64,000 nt of DNA from Diogma glabrata (Eukaryota > Arthropoda > Insecta > Diptera > Cylindrotomidae), in the NCBI GenBank assembly GCA_963693315.1, contig OY856188.1, forward strand, positions 250,127,394 through 250,191,393. Direction: 5' to 3'. Positions 48,424 to 57,689 of this stretch are shown piece by piece. The translations under genes were made by a program, and so were the position numbers. Each line of letters begins with the position of its first letter. The first letter of the stretch is position 1. The notes beneath the pieces are model-generated. The model was not told the origin of the DNA and searched no databases. It saw only the letters and a program-made list of their open reading frames with translations.

Positions 48424-48977
48424 TGATGTGATCATTAACCTTTGAATTAATATTTCATATTTAGTTAATCTTTTCAAAATATTTGGAATTAGAATCAAAA
48501 TATGTACGAAAACAAATAAATTGCAGTCGTTTTTATTTTAAGTAAGCTAAAAGAAAATATCATGAAATTGTTATTGTTTAAAATATTTACTTCGTTTTGA
48601 AATTAGAATCCAAAAATGCATTAAAACAAATAAAATGCAGTCATGTTTATTTAAAAATCTGAAAGTAGCTAATTGTTATTGTTTAAAAGAATTGAAATAA
48701 GAATCCAAAATTGTATTAAAACAAATAAAATGCAATCGTGTTTATTTAAAGTAATTCAGAAGTTATAAAATATTATGGAATTGCTATTGTTTAAATGGAA
48801 ATTGAAATTATAAACCAAAAATGTATAAAAGAAATAAAAATGAAAAGATGAATAAAGTTTTAAAAAAAAGGCAGATTTTAACAGACCACGATCAGTAGAA
48901 GAAGTGTTTTATTTTTACGGTACTTCATCGTGGGTTTCCTCAGACCGCTAGCGGTCAGTATTCAAGAGATCCTTACA
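48424..48977 (+). repeat. 5' LTR
   Basis: Begins TGATGTGATC and ends CCTTACA (TG...CA). The U3 part is made of three to four diverged tandem copies, about 96-111 bp apart (near 48487, 48598, 48694 and 48804), of a unit with ACAAATAAAATGCAGTC, so AATAAA poly(A)-like signals recur. A GACCGCTAGCGGTC perfect palindrome lies near 48941-48954. Confidence 0.92.
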
Positions 48978-48980
48978 TTT

Positions 48981-48998
48981 TGGTGACAGCGGTGGGAT
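48981..48998 (+). promoter_or_regulatory. Primer binding site, tRNA-Leu-like
   Basis: TGGTGACAGCGGTGGGAT lies three bases after the 5' LTR. It would pair with a tRNA ending ...CCCACCGCTGTCACCA; this is close to the 3' end of animal tRNA-Leu as I recall it, so tRNA-Leu is the likely primer. Confidence 0.6.
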
Positions 48999-49089
48999 AC
49001 TGGCCAAACCACTAGCCGAGGAAGCTCACGATGATCCGTAGAAATGAAACCTTCTCGATCAATGTTGGTCTGAAAGAAAATTTCAATAA

Positions 49090-49530
49090 AAAAAAAAGTT
49101 TGAACAGTGAATGAAAAGAAAAAATTTTAATAAAACAGAAATGTGTATAGTGAAATAAAATATTTTGTTTGATCCATGTTATGTTGTGATTAGAAAGAAA
49201 ATTTTAATATAAAGAAATTTGAACAAAATTTGAACATGAGTGAAATATTTTGATCCATGTTATGTTGTGATTAGCAAGAAAAATTTAATATAAAGAAATT
49301 TGAACAAAATTTGAACAGTGAGTGAAATATTTTGATCCATGTAATGGTGTAATTAGAAAGAAAATTTTAATATACAGAAATTGGAACAGTGAGTGAAATA
49401 TTTGGATCATTCTTATGTTGTGAAGAGAAAGAAAGATATTTGGATCCATCCAAAGAAATATTTTGATCCATGTTATGGTGTGATTAGAAAGAAAAGTTTG
49501 ATAAAACAAAAAAGTTATTTTGTATGTGAA
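49090..49530 (+). repeat. About 85-bp tandem repeats in the LTR-element leader
   Basis: Four to five diverged copies of a unit built on TTTTGATCCATGTTATGTTG, TGATTAGAAAGAAAATTTTA and AATTTGAACAGTGAGTGAAA precede gag. They could serve packaging or translation control; that is speculation. No coding frame in the sense direction. Confidence 0.75.
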
Positions 49531-49659
49531 CAGTAAAGTTATATATATTCTGATCAATTGCTTGATGATCGTAGGAAGATTTTAGAAAAAGAAAGTGCAA
49601 ACTTGCAGAAAAGTGGTTAGTGAAGAAAAAGTACAGGAAAGTTAAGACGAGTATTATAT

Positions 49660-50817
49660 ATGAAGCCGGAAGAATTTGTTACTCTATTACTCAGTAACAG
49701 AGGTGTTGATAAAAATCCGGAATTAGAGAAAAAGTTAATCGAAGTAGCAGTTGGACTTTTGGAAAAGAACGAACCAACCAACATCATCAAAAGGCAGCTA
49801 AATCTTCTCATTGATCAAAGCTTGGGAGCTGAACAATCACTGGACAAGGCAGCAGATAAGGTAGGACCTTCCAATTTATTAATTTTAAATCAAAATTTAA
49901 ATAGTAATAGTGATCTTAGTGTTAAAATGGGGTCAATTAAGTTAGAAAGTGCGATGAATTTATTTAAAAGCATTCGATTTGATGGTGACAGGGATAGCCT
50001 GTACGATTTCATTAGTTCAGTTAAATATTATTTCGGGAATGTTAATGAGAAAGTAGAGTATATGAAGTTTATAGTACATACGCGTATAGGAGGTACGGCG
50101 AAAAATGCTATACGAGGTATTGAGAACGACATTACTGATCCAGATAGATTGGAGAAGGAATTGACGAAGAGTGTCAAACAGAACCGTTCCGAAGAAATAA
50201 TTAGAGGTGATTTTATTAGAAATTGGTTTAGCAAAGAAAAGGGATTAGTAGAATATAATTTAAAATTCGATAAATTAACAATTGAATATGTAGAAGCTAG
50301 TGAATCTGGTGTACCAGAAGATTATAGAAAGGGTATAAGATTTAGAGTGGATAGAGAAATGGTAGATTATTATATTCAGGGTTTTAAGGAAATGTCTGTT
50401 AAGGGATATATAGTAAATTCGAAGCCAAAAAGTGTGGCTGAGGCTAAACAAGCGGCTGAAGTAGCAGTGCGACAATTTACATCTAATTATCGACCTCCAA
50501 GTAGAAGTTCTTGTTTTAAATGTGGAAGAGTTGCTCATGTTGCCCAGTATTGTAGGACAAATGGTTCTTCTAGAATAGTAAATACAATTAGATCAAATGT
50601 TACGAAATGTTACAACTGTCAGGGAATTGGACATTTTGCGTCTAATTGTTCTACGCTAAAAGGAGGAAAAGAAGGAAAAACGATTAAATGTTTTAAATGT
50701 CAGGAAGTTGGACATATAGCAAGAAATTGTAAATCTGGAAGTAACAAGCCAGCGGAAAACTGGAGAGGGTCGGGACAGCGGGAAGAATCACCGGCCCAGA
50801 AAAATTTAATTGGTTAA
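49660..50817 (+). CDS. gag: Gag polyprotein with three zinc knuckles
   Basis: 385 residues from ATG 49660. The first about 270 residues are a capsid-like region without internal stops. Three CX2CX4HX4C knuckles follow at about residues 286-299 (CFKCGRVAHVAQYC), 313-326 (CYNCQGIGHFASNC) and 345-358 (CFKCQEVGHIARNC), the nucleocapsid RNA-binding part. It would form virus-like particles in the cytoplasm and package the element RNA. The frame ends at TAA 50815-50817, just after a slippery heptamer leading to the protease frame. Confidence 0.93.
   Translation: MKPEEFVTLLLSNRGVDKNPELEKKLIEVAVGLLEKNEPTNIIKRQLNLLIDQSLGAEQSLDKAADKVGPSNLLILNQNLNSNSDLSVKMGSIKLESAMNLFKSIRFDGDRDSLYDFISSVKYYFGNVNEKVEYMKFIVHTRIGGTAKNAIRGIENDITDPDRLEKELTKSVKQNRSEEIIRGDFIRNWFSKEKGLVEYNLKFDKLTIEYVEASESGVPEDYRKGIRFRVDREMVDYYIQGFKEMSVKGYIVNSKPKSVAEAKQAAEVAVRQFTSNYRPPSRSSCFKCGRVAHVAQYCRTNGSSRIVNTIRSNVTKCYNCQGIGHFASNCSTLKGGKEGKTIKCFKCQEVGHIARNCKSGSNKPAENWRGSGQREESPAQKNLIG
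50802..50808 (+). promoter_or_regulatory. Slippery heptamer A-AAT-TTA for -1 frameshifting
   Basis: In the gag frame the bases read A AAT TTA, an exact X-XXY-YYZ slippery motif, three codons before the gag stop. A -1 slip here enters the protease frame (next codons NWLTSC...). The position and phase both fit a programmed gag-pro shift. A downstream stimulatory structure was not worked out. Confidence 0.7.
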
Positions 50818-51012
50818 CATCATGTAGTAGTGGTAGTCTTCCCATAGTGACTTTAGCGACATTAAATTGTAATCCAAGGGTGGTTGAATATTTGATCGAC
50901 ACTGCATCAGAAGTATCGTTAATAAAAGAAAGTTTAGTTATGGGATTTGAAATTGATGCGAGTGAAAGAGTAAGTTTATTAGGAATCGGAGGAATTCCAA
51001 GGTGTACTTTGG
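50808..51012 (+). pseudogene. Protease N-terminal part (frameshifted from pol)
   Basis: The frame after the slip encodes a retroviral-type aspartic protease start with LIDTASEVSLI (catalytic region D-T-A rather than the usual D-T/S-G) and LLGIGG, then stops at CAT TGA (about 51020-51024). The protease continues in the next frame (ELEIEIGEL ... DGILGIDFI). A single extra G in the GGGG run near 51009-51012 explains the break. It is either a mutation or an assembly error. Confidence 0.75.
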
Positions 51013-51045
51013 GGAAGCATTGAATTAGAAATTGAAATTGGGGAG

Positions 51046-54000
51046 TTGGAAAAGTTTAAACATAAGTTTTTTGTTGTGCCATTTGATTTTGGTTTGAAGG
51101 TAGATGGTATTTTGGGTATTGATTTTATAAGAGAAAATAGTATTAGTTTATGTTTTGAGAAAAATACCATGAGGACAAGGTTTTATACAGTAGAAGTGAA
51201 AATGTTAGGTATTGTTGGTGATAATTGTAGTTTTGTTATTGTAAAGGAAAAAATAAGGGTTCCAGCGAGAACCATGTGTTGTATTCAAGTAAAAGGAATT
51301 GGAGAAAAGGTTGGAATAGTAGAAAAAAGAGAGATACAAGAAGGAGTATTAATGGGCTCGTGTATAACGGAAAACTCAAATGGGAAGGTTTGGGTATGTG
51401 TAATGAATATTAATGAAGAAGAAAAAGAATTAGAGTGCCCAGAGGTTAAAGTAGAAGAGGTAGAAATAGAGGATTTCGAAAATATGAGTGAGAATGGAAC
51501 TTGTTGGGAAAATAGAATTCAAAAGTTAGACAGTTTGCTTAGATTAGAACATTTAGAGCAGGAGGAAATGGTAGGTCTGAGAAAAGTATTGCACGCCTTC
51601 AATGACAGTTTTTATCTCCCAGGAGATAAGCTCGAAGGATGTATTAAATATAAATCTGGAATTAGGTTAATAGAGAATACAAGTCCAATATTCGTTAGAC
51701 CTTATAGATTACCATATGCTCAGCGAAAAGAAGTAGAGGAACAAGTTGAGAAACTGTTGGAAAATGAAGTGATAGAGCCAAGTAGCTCGCCGTGGAATGC
51801 GCCCGTGCTTTTGGTAAAAAAGAAAATTGATGCAACCGGTGTTCAAAAGTACAGATTGGTAGTAGACTACCGTAAACTCAATGAAAAAACGATTCAAGAT
51901 ACTTATCCTTTGCCCAATATTATAGAAATTTTAGACAAATTAGGTAAAGCGAAATATTTTAGTGTATTAGATTTAGCTTCGGGATTTTATCAGATGGGAT
52001 TGGAAGAAAAAGATCGAGAGTTAACAGCTTTCACTGCAATGGATCAGAAATTCCATTATAAGAAAACACCAATGGGATTGAGAAATAGTCCGGTGAATTT
52101 TATGAGAATGATGAACGCAGTGTTAAGTGGGTTAAACGGAATCGCGAGTTTAGTGTATATGGACGATATTATTGTTTTTGGTACGAATTTAGAAGAGCAT
52201 AATTGTAGATTAGCTCAGATATTAGAACGATTGAGAGAAAATAATTTAAAGTTGCAGCCGGATAAATGTGAATTTTTAAGAAGAGAGATTCAATACTTAG
52301 GACATATTGTATCGGAAGAAGGTGTGAGACCAGACTCAAAGAAAATTGAAAAAGTGAGAGATTATCCAAGACCTAATAATGTTAAAGAAGTTCAGCAGTT
52401 TTTAGGATTTATTGGCTATTATAGAAGATTTGTGCAGAATTTTTCGAAAATTGCGAAACCATTATCAGATTTAACTAAAAAAGATTGTAAATTTGAGTGG
52501 AAAGGTGAGCAACAGGAAGCGTTTGAGTTATTAAGAAATAAGCTCGTTGAAGTGCCTATTTTGAAATATCCAAATTTTGACGAACCGTTTATCGTTACGA
52601 CGGATGCGTCTCAAGAAGCTATTGGAGCGATATTAAGTCAAGGAAAAATCGGAAAAGACTTGCCAGTTGCTTACACAAGTAGAGTGTTGAACAAAAGCGA
52701 AAAGAATTTATCAACCATTGACAGAGAGTTGTTAGGGATAATTTGGGGTATTAAACAGTTTCGACCATATCTTTACGGAAAGAAGTTTGTAGTGGTAACG
52801 GATCACAAACCTTTAACGTATTTAAGAACTATGAAAAGTCCAAGTAGTAAATTTGTTAGATGGCTAGATGAAATTGCGGATTTACAGTTTGAGGAGATTT
52901 ATTATAAGAAAGGAGGATTGAATACAAATGCGGATGCGTTGTCGAGAGTTTTTATGGTGGAAACAAGAGCACGAAAAGTGGCACGTAGTAGAAATAAGGA
53001 AGAAGATGATAGTGATAACGAAGACACAAGTAGTGAAGATGAAAACGAATTAGAGAAAGAAGATATTGAAAGTAAGGTGAATCCAAGTAAAATGTTTAAA
53101 GCTAGCGAAATTGAGGGTAAAACTAAGAGTAGTGATGAGGAAAGTGAGCAAGAGAGAAATATGGAAGAGTTAGAGAAAGGACAGCAAGTTGTTAATGAAA
53201 GTATACGAACAAAAATGCTAAGAGAATCTCATGATGCCCCATTAGGTGGACATAGGGGGTTTAAAACGACGTTGAAAAAAGTTCAAGAGAAATGCAAATG
53301 GAAAGGAATGGGAAAAGATATTAAGAGGTATGTAAAAAATTGTGAAAAATGTCAATTAAATAAAATTTTGAAATCGAAAAAGAATCCAATAATAATAACT
53401 GATACTCCATTGAGACCTATGCAAAAGTTGTGTATAGATGTTGTTGGCCCATTACCAGAATCAATAAAAGCACATAAGTTTTTATTGACAATGCAGTGTG
53501 CATTTAGTAAATTTGTAATTGCGGAACCTATTAGAAATCAAGAAGCAGAAACGATAGCAAGAAAGCTGGTACAAAAGTTGATTATACCATATGGATTACC
53601 AGAAGTGATTTTAAGTGACCAAGGAACAAATTTTATGAGTAAAGTTTTTAAAAATATTTGTAATTTATTTGGCATAGAAAAAATTCAAACGAGTGCGTAT
53701 AGGCCTCAGAGCAACGGATCTTTAGAACGATATCATAGATCGTTGAAAGAGTTTATTAGGCATTACATCAATGATAAGCAAAATGATTGGCATGAGTTAG
53801 CAAAACTAGCGTGTTTTTCATACAATGCGACAAAAAATGATGCTACAGGATTTAAGCCGTTCGAACTAATGATGGGGCGAAATGTAGAAATGCCATCTGC
53901 GTTTAAAGAATTAGAGCAACCTTTTTATGCCTATGGAGACTATATAAAAGAATTGAAAGAAAAAATGTGTAGAATAAATCAAAGAGCGAGGCAAAATATT

Positions 54001-54234
54001 ATAAAATCTAAAGAAAAAACTCAGGAATATTATAACAAAAACTTATTGGAAAAAAATTTTAACATTGGAGATTTGGTAAAACTTAAAGTAGAAAAAGTGA
54101 AGCAAGGAGAGGCAAAGAAATTAAGTTCGCAATATGTGACAAATACAAATGTTAAGATAAAGAAGGGCAAGAAGAATACAACGGTTCACAAAGATAGAGT
54201 AGAGAAGTTTTATTGCGAAAATTTTGAAGGGTAA
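51046..54234 (+). CDS. pol: Pol polyprotein: protease end, RT, RNase H, integrase
   Basis: 1062 residues open without interruption. The first ATG is not the natural start; the frame is already open from about 51013. Order: protease end (GILGIDFI, about residue 24); RT with VDYRKLNEKTIQDTYPLPNI, FSVLDLASGFYQMGL and YMDDIIVFG (about 372); RNase H with TTDASQEAIGAIL, STIDRELLGI and TDHKPLTYL; an acidic linker rich in E/S; integrase zinc domain (GGHRGFKTTLKK ... CEKCQL); core with CIDVVGPLPES, LSDQGTNFM and NGSLERYH (D, D, E); and a basic C-terminal tail. All catalytic residues seen are intact. It reverse transcribes and integrates the element. Clade beyond Ty3/gypsy not assigned. Confidence 0.95.
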   Translation: MEKFKHKFFVVPFDFGLKVDGILGIDFIRENSISLCFEKNTMRTRFYTVEVKMLGIVGDNCSFVIVKEKIRVPARTMCCIQVKGIGEKVGIVEKREIQEGVLMGSCITENSNGKVWVCVMNINEEEKELECPEVKVEEVEIEDFENMSENGTCWENRIQKLDSLLRLEHLEQEEMVGLRKVLHAFNDSFYLPGDKLEGCIKYKSGIRLIENTSPIFVRPYRLPYAQRKEVEEQVEKLLENEVIEPSSSPWNAPVLLVKKKIDATGVQKYRLVVDYRKLNEKTIQDTYPLPNIIEILDKLGKAKYFSVLDLASGFYQMGLEEKDRELTAFTAMDQKFHYKKTPMGLRNSPVNFMRMMNAVLSGLNGIASLVYMDDIIVFGTNLEEHNCRLAQILERLRENNLKLQPDKCEFLRREIQYLGHIVSEEGVRPDSKKIEKVRDYPRPNNVKEVQQFLGFIGYYRRFVQNFSKIAKPLSDLTKKDCKFEWKGEQQEAFELLRNKLVEVPILKYPNFDEPFIVTTDASQEAIGAILSQGKIGKDLPVAYTSRVLNKSEKNLSTIDRELLGIIWGIKQFRPYLYGKKFVVVTDHKPLTYLRTMKSPSSKFVRWLDEIADLQFEEIYYKKGGLNTNADALSRVFMVETRARKVARSRNKEEDDSDNEDTSSEDENELEKEDIESKVNPSKMFKASEIEGKTKSSDEESEQERNMEELEKGQQVVNESIRTKMLRESHDAPLGGHRGFKTTLKKVQEKCKWKGMGKDIKRYVKNCEKCQLNKILKSKKNPIIITDTPLRPMQKLCIDVVGPLPESIKAHKFLLTMQCAFSKFVIAEPIRNQEAETIARKLVQKLIIPYGLPEVILSDQGTNFMSKVFKNICNLFGIEKIQTSAYRPQSNGSLERYHRSLKEFIRHYINDKQNDWHELAKLACFSYNATKNDATGFKPFELMMGRNVEMPSAFKELEQPFYAYGDYIKELKEKMCRINQRARQNIIKSKEKTQEYYNKNLLEKNFNIGDLVKLKVEKVKQGEAKKLSSQYVTNTNVKIKKGKKNTTVHKDRVEKFYCENFEG

Positions 54235-54805
54235 CCAAACAATTAATGAGAATTCGAATTGGTCGTATATATTTTAATTATATTTGATTAGTAGATTAAG
54301 TTGTTATTTGCTACAGGATATTACCTGTCACCTGACGAATCGGATAAGGTTAACGTACAGTTAAATTTAGTACATAGGAATTTTGAATATTTTAATAATA
54401 ATTTTTTTATTTTCATGTAGAGTATGTTGAGGGAAATTTGATCGTAAAATTATAAACTCAATGAAAGTTGATGATAGTTACAAATTTTGATAAAGCTAAT
54501 TTTATATTGGGAAATATGCATAATAATATAAGCAAAAAAGCAAAGCTAATTTTTTTTGTTAAGAATCAGCAAATTTGATTAAATTGTTTAATAAATATGA
54601 AGAAATTTAAATTAAAGTTTTATGTTTGTAATTGAAATTGTAAATTCAGGTAAATTAGCAGTTCAATTTTTTTTATTTTTATTTGTTGGATTAGAAAAAA
54701 ATCAAAAAATGATGATTTTGGAATAAATAATAATGGTAAATTTTTTTAAAAAAAGTAAATTTTTTTTTAAAGTTAAAGTCATTGTAAATTTAGTCGTGTG
54801 TCAAA
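54235..54805 (+). other. Non-coding spacer between pol and ORF3
   Basis: 570 bp of AT-rich sequence with no open frame of note; too short and too degenerate for an env gene. Confidence 0.6.
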
Positions 54806-55054
54806 ATGGGTAAAACAGAAAGTAAGCCTATTAAAGATTCCAACAATAATGGAATTGTTGTTCATCAAGAATTAATAAATTTAACTCAAGAGAAAGTGGA
54901 ATTGCATTCCACTACAAATATTTTAGTCAAAAGTTTAGTAATGTTGTTGGTCATATTTTTTATATTGTGGATTATTAAAAAAGTTTTAAACGAATTTAAG
55001 AAAAAGGTTATAAGTGCAACTAGAGAGGCCAGGGGCCTACAGATACAAGTTTAA
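54806..55054 (+). CDS. Small ORF3: predicted myristoylated single-pass membrane protein
   Basis: 82 residues, located where env would be in an errantivirus-like element. It starts MGKTESK: Gly2 and Ser6 fit the N-myristoylation consensus. A hydrophilic part of about 40 residues follows, then one strongly hydrophobic helix (SLVMLLVIFFILWII, about residues 43-58), then a basic stretch (KKVLNEFKKKV) and a short tail. There is no signal peptide, cleavage site or fusion peptide, so it is not an envelope protein. I recall similar small MG-start, one-helix ORFs at the end of other insect Ty3/gypsy elements, without known function. A membrane-targeting accessory protein is inference. Confidence 0.7.
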   Translation: MGKTESKPIKDSNNNGIVVHQELINLTQEKVELHSTTNILVKSLVMLLVIFFILWIIKKVLNEFKKKVISATREARGLQIQV

Positions 55055-55083
55055 AATTTGCAAAATCCTGGAAGATTTTTACT

Positions 55084-55099
55084 TGGGAAAGGGAAGGTA
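55084..55099 (+). promoter_or_regulatory. Polypurine tract
   Basis: GGGAAAGGGAAGG followed by TA directly precedes the 3' LTR, as expected for the plus-strand primer. Confidence 0.8.
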
Positions 55100-55655
55100 T
55101 GATGTGATCATTAACCTTTGAATTAATATTTCATATTTAGTTAATCTTTTCAAAATATTTGGAATTAGAATCAAAATATGTACGAAAACAAATAAATTGC
55201 AGTCGTTTTTATTTTAAGTAAGCTAAAAGAAAATATCATGAAATTGTTATTGTTTAAAATATTTACTTCGTTTTGAAATTAGAATCCAAAAATGCATTAA
55301 AACAAATAAAATGCAGTCATGTTTATTTAAAAATCTGAAAGTAGCAAATATTGTTATTGTTTAAAAGAATTGAAATAAGAATCCAAAATTGTATTAAAAC
55401 AAATAAAATGCAATCGTGTTTATTTAAAGTAATTCAGAAGTTATAAAATATTATGGAATTGTTATTGTTTAAATGGAAATTGAAATTATAAACCAAAAAT
55501 GTATAAAAGAAATAAAAATGAAAAGATGAATAAAGTTTTAAAAAAAAGGCAGATTTTAACAGACCACGATCAGTAGAAGAAGTGTTTTATTTTTACGGTA
55601 CTTCATCGTGGGTTTCCTCAGACCGCTAGCGGTCAGTATTCTAAAGATCCTTACA
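55100..55655 (+). repeat. 3' LTR
   Basis: Same start (TGATGTGATC), internal repeats and end (CTTACA) as the 5' LTR, two bases longer. Differences were seen only near the AGTAGC(T/A)AAT segment, one GGAATTG(C/T)TATT site and the ATTC(A/T)A(G/A)AG site. Confidence 0.92.
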
Positions 55656-55860
55656 GTATGGTATTTTGTGTTCAGTTGATTGTTCACCAGCTTTTCGAAC
55701 AAACAAAACTGGTCGTTTCGAACGGATAGCAAACTAAATGGGAGCTTTCATCTACGAGCAGAATATTGTAGAGGTTGATATATTTAAAATTTAAATAGTT
55801 AATCTCTACAAACATAAACGATCAAACGATCATTTACTCCTGACACTCACCCTATAAACA
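55656..55860 (+). repeat. Probable continuation of the interrupted CsRn1 relic
   Basis: After the duplicated GTAT, a broken frame resembles the basic end of CsRn1 pol (FRTNKTGRFERI). It is followed at about 55767 by TGTAGAGGTTGATAT, similar to the word at 47494, perhaps the start of the relic's LTR. Consistent with the LTR element having split this relic. Confidence 0.45.
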
Positions 55861-56109
55861 TTTATTGATAAAAGTCACAAAGCCGCGCTATACGATTATT
55901 TAATAAATTAATTAATTAATTTAACTACCGAACCAACAACTTGAAAAATCGAGTTAGAGTTCAATGGATTTGCTATGTCATTTTTGGTTGGCGGCAAGAA
56001 ATATAAAATAAAATATTACTTTCACTTTTATTTGGGATCCGTACTGGTTAACATTAAACCAAATAAATTACTAATAATTTTTTTTAAAGAATCATCAAAT
56101 TATCCTCAC

Positions 56110-56479
56110 CGTTTAAAAAATCGGAAGAAATTTTTTTTTCGTTCAAGTGGCTCCTCTGTTTCTGATATCTGATTATTTTCTTCTATAACACTAGCAGTAG
56201 ATCCAGCCAAAGACCGTGGACCACCACCACGAAATATTCGTAGATTGCCAGTATAGACACCACTTTCTTGAACTGTTGCTTTTTGTAACTGAATTATTTT
56301 GTTTATGGCATGATGCAAAATTATGCCGTAAAGAACAAAAATTAGAATAAGTGGTAATATTCCTAATATTATTATAATCAGAACTAACGTTGGTGGAGTT
56401 ACAAGTATAAACCAACAAAGTTTTCCATTTTGTGTATCACCACGCCAACCCATCAGTGGAAGATGTCCAATTATTATTG
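56110..56479 (-). CDS. GPCR exon: TM4 end, TM5, third intracellular loop
   Basis: 370 bp between acceptor TTTTTTTGACAG (ending 56480) and donor CG|GTGAGG after 56110; two bases of a split codon at each end. Encodes the end of TM4 (IIIGHLPLMGW), the second extracellular loop with the conserved cysteine (KLCWF), TM5 (TLVLIIIILGILPLILIFVL) and a long polar third loop ending ERKKNFFRFF. The split last codon CG+A or CG+G gives Arg with the terminal exon of copy A or copy B, confirming the join. No stop or shift. Hydrophobic pattern and ECL2 are of class A type, somewhat like GPR119/adenosine receptors. Confidence 0.85.
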
Positions 56480-56785
56480 CTGTCAAAAAAATAAAAATCA
56501 AAATCAATTATTATAATATTTTAGTTTATATATTTTATAAAATTAAATAAAAATTTCAAAAAAAATTTTTATCAATTAGCAAAATAATTTTTTACGAAAA
56601 AAGACATTTGTTTTAAAATTATAAATTTTAATTTACAAAAACAACTAATAAGCATGAACAACTGTCACTTTGCTGAAAATTTGCATAACTTTTATTCAAA
56701 GGCATTTTATTCAGCAACAATAAGTATTAGACAAACAAGAAGGAGTTTATTAAAAACAAACTCAAACTAAATCGAATCTACATAC

Positions 56786-56935
56786 CGATAAGCCACGTTA
56801 ATAGAATTAGAATTCTTGCTCGTTTTGGACTAATCCATTGCTGATACTTTAAGCCATATACTATGTATAAATATCTATCAATAGCTATCCAGCCTATGCT
56901 GTAAACGGAAATCAATGATGAGGATGCAATCATAC
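56786..56935 (-). CDS. GPCR exon: TM3 with DRY motif and TM4 start
   Basis: 150 bp; acceptor ATTTACAG before 56935, donor CG|GTATGT after 56786. Encodes SLISVYSIGWIAIDRYLYIV (TM3 with the class A D-R-Y motif), second intracellular loop (YQQWISPKRAR) and the start of TM4 (ILILLTWLI). The split codon G+CA joins it to the next exon as Ala. Both introns here are phase 1. D-R-Y followed by a Y/V-x-x-L pattern is the G-protein contact; the exon looks functional. Confidence 0.87.
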
Positions 56936-57110
56936 CTGTAAATAATTCAAAAATTTGTAAAAAAATTAAGGAATTAGCTAATTGGGTAATCAAATTATCG
57001 ATTCACATCACCATAAGGGTCACCAATGTGATGACTGTACTAAAACACATTTATGTTTATTTCAAAATTCTAATTTTATTAATGGTGAAAATATTCCAAA
57101 CAATTCTTAC

Positions 57111-57245
57111 CACTTTGTAGTGCGCATATATATTCATTACGACGATCTGGCGGATAATAATGACCCATAAGCACTGCAATGCCAATTAATAAATCTGCGA
57201 GTGAAACATTCCCCAAAAACAAATATGTGCTTCTTGGTTGCTGAC
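57111..57245 (-). CDS. GPCR exon: TM2 and first extracellular loop
   Basis: 135 bp; acceptor TTTATTCTTCAG before 57245 and donor GTG|GTAAGA after 57111. Encodes RSTYLFLGNVSLADLLIGIA (TM2 with the conserved LxxxD-type Asp in SLADLL) and a first extracellular loop with YYPPDRRNEYICAL, whose Cys would pair with the one in ECL2. The split codon G+GT (Gly) joins it to the TM3 exon. The upstream exon with the N-terminus and TM1 was not found between here and 62 kb and may be short, diverged or beyond other insertions. Confidence 0.85.
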
Positions 57246-57689
57246 CTGAAGAATAAAGCAAATAGAAGAATATTATTTTCAACAGATACTGCGATACTTT
57301 TGCTTAAACTAAACTTCCTCTAATGCATACGATTTAGTTTTTTTCCAAAAAGAAAATTTTTATAAAGCTTTTACAACATATATTTTTGAATTGAGATGTT
57401 TGAAAATAATTCAGAAAATCTCAACAACCTGAACAACATATTTATGACCTACAAAATAATATGTTTTTCTATGATAGCAGATGAAAAGTTTATATTCATG
57501 CAGGCTTAATTACTGGTGAAAATGGGTTTTTTTCTACTAGTGTAAAACTATTTTCGCTAAATAACAAGTTGTAGTTCTTATGGTATTTTAATGTAATTTT
57601 ACAAAGTTTTTAAGACTATTAAGAATATGAATTTTTGAATGTTATGTTGTCGATTTCTGATTTAACAATTTATACTGTCATAGAAAAAA
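57246..57689. other. Non-coding, probably intronic
   Basis: No TM1 exon or repeat recognised. Confidence 0.4.

Larger units (their letters stand above)
48424..55655 (+). mobile_element. Nearly intact Ty3/gypsy LTR retrotransposon
   Basis: Complete element of 7232 bp: two LTRs (554 and 556 bp), primer site, long leader, gag, frameshifted pro-pol, a small third ORF, polypurine tract. It is bordered by the 4-bp duplication GTAT (48420-48423 and 55656-55659), usual for Ty3/gypsy. By eye the two LTRs differ by only about four substitutions and one 2-bp indel, so the insertion is young. It sits in the sense (+) direction, opposite to the GPCR gene whose intron it occupies, and inside an older CsRn1 relic. 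One base extra in protease is the only lesion noticed. Confidence 0.93.

Noticed and set aside
54235..54805. env gene of the LTR element
   Set aside because: No open frame, signal peptide or fusion motif; the following ORF3 is far too small for an envelope protein.
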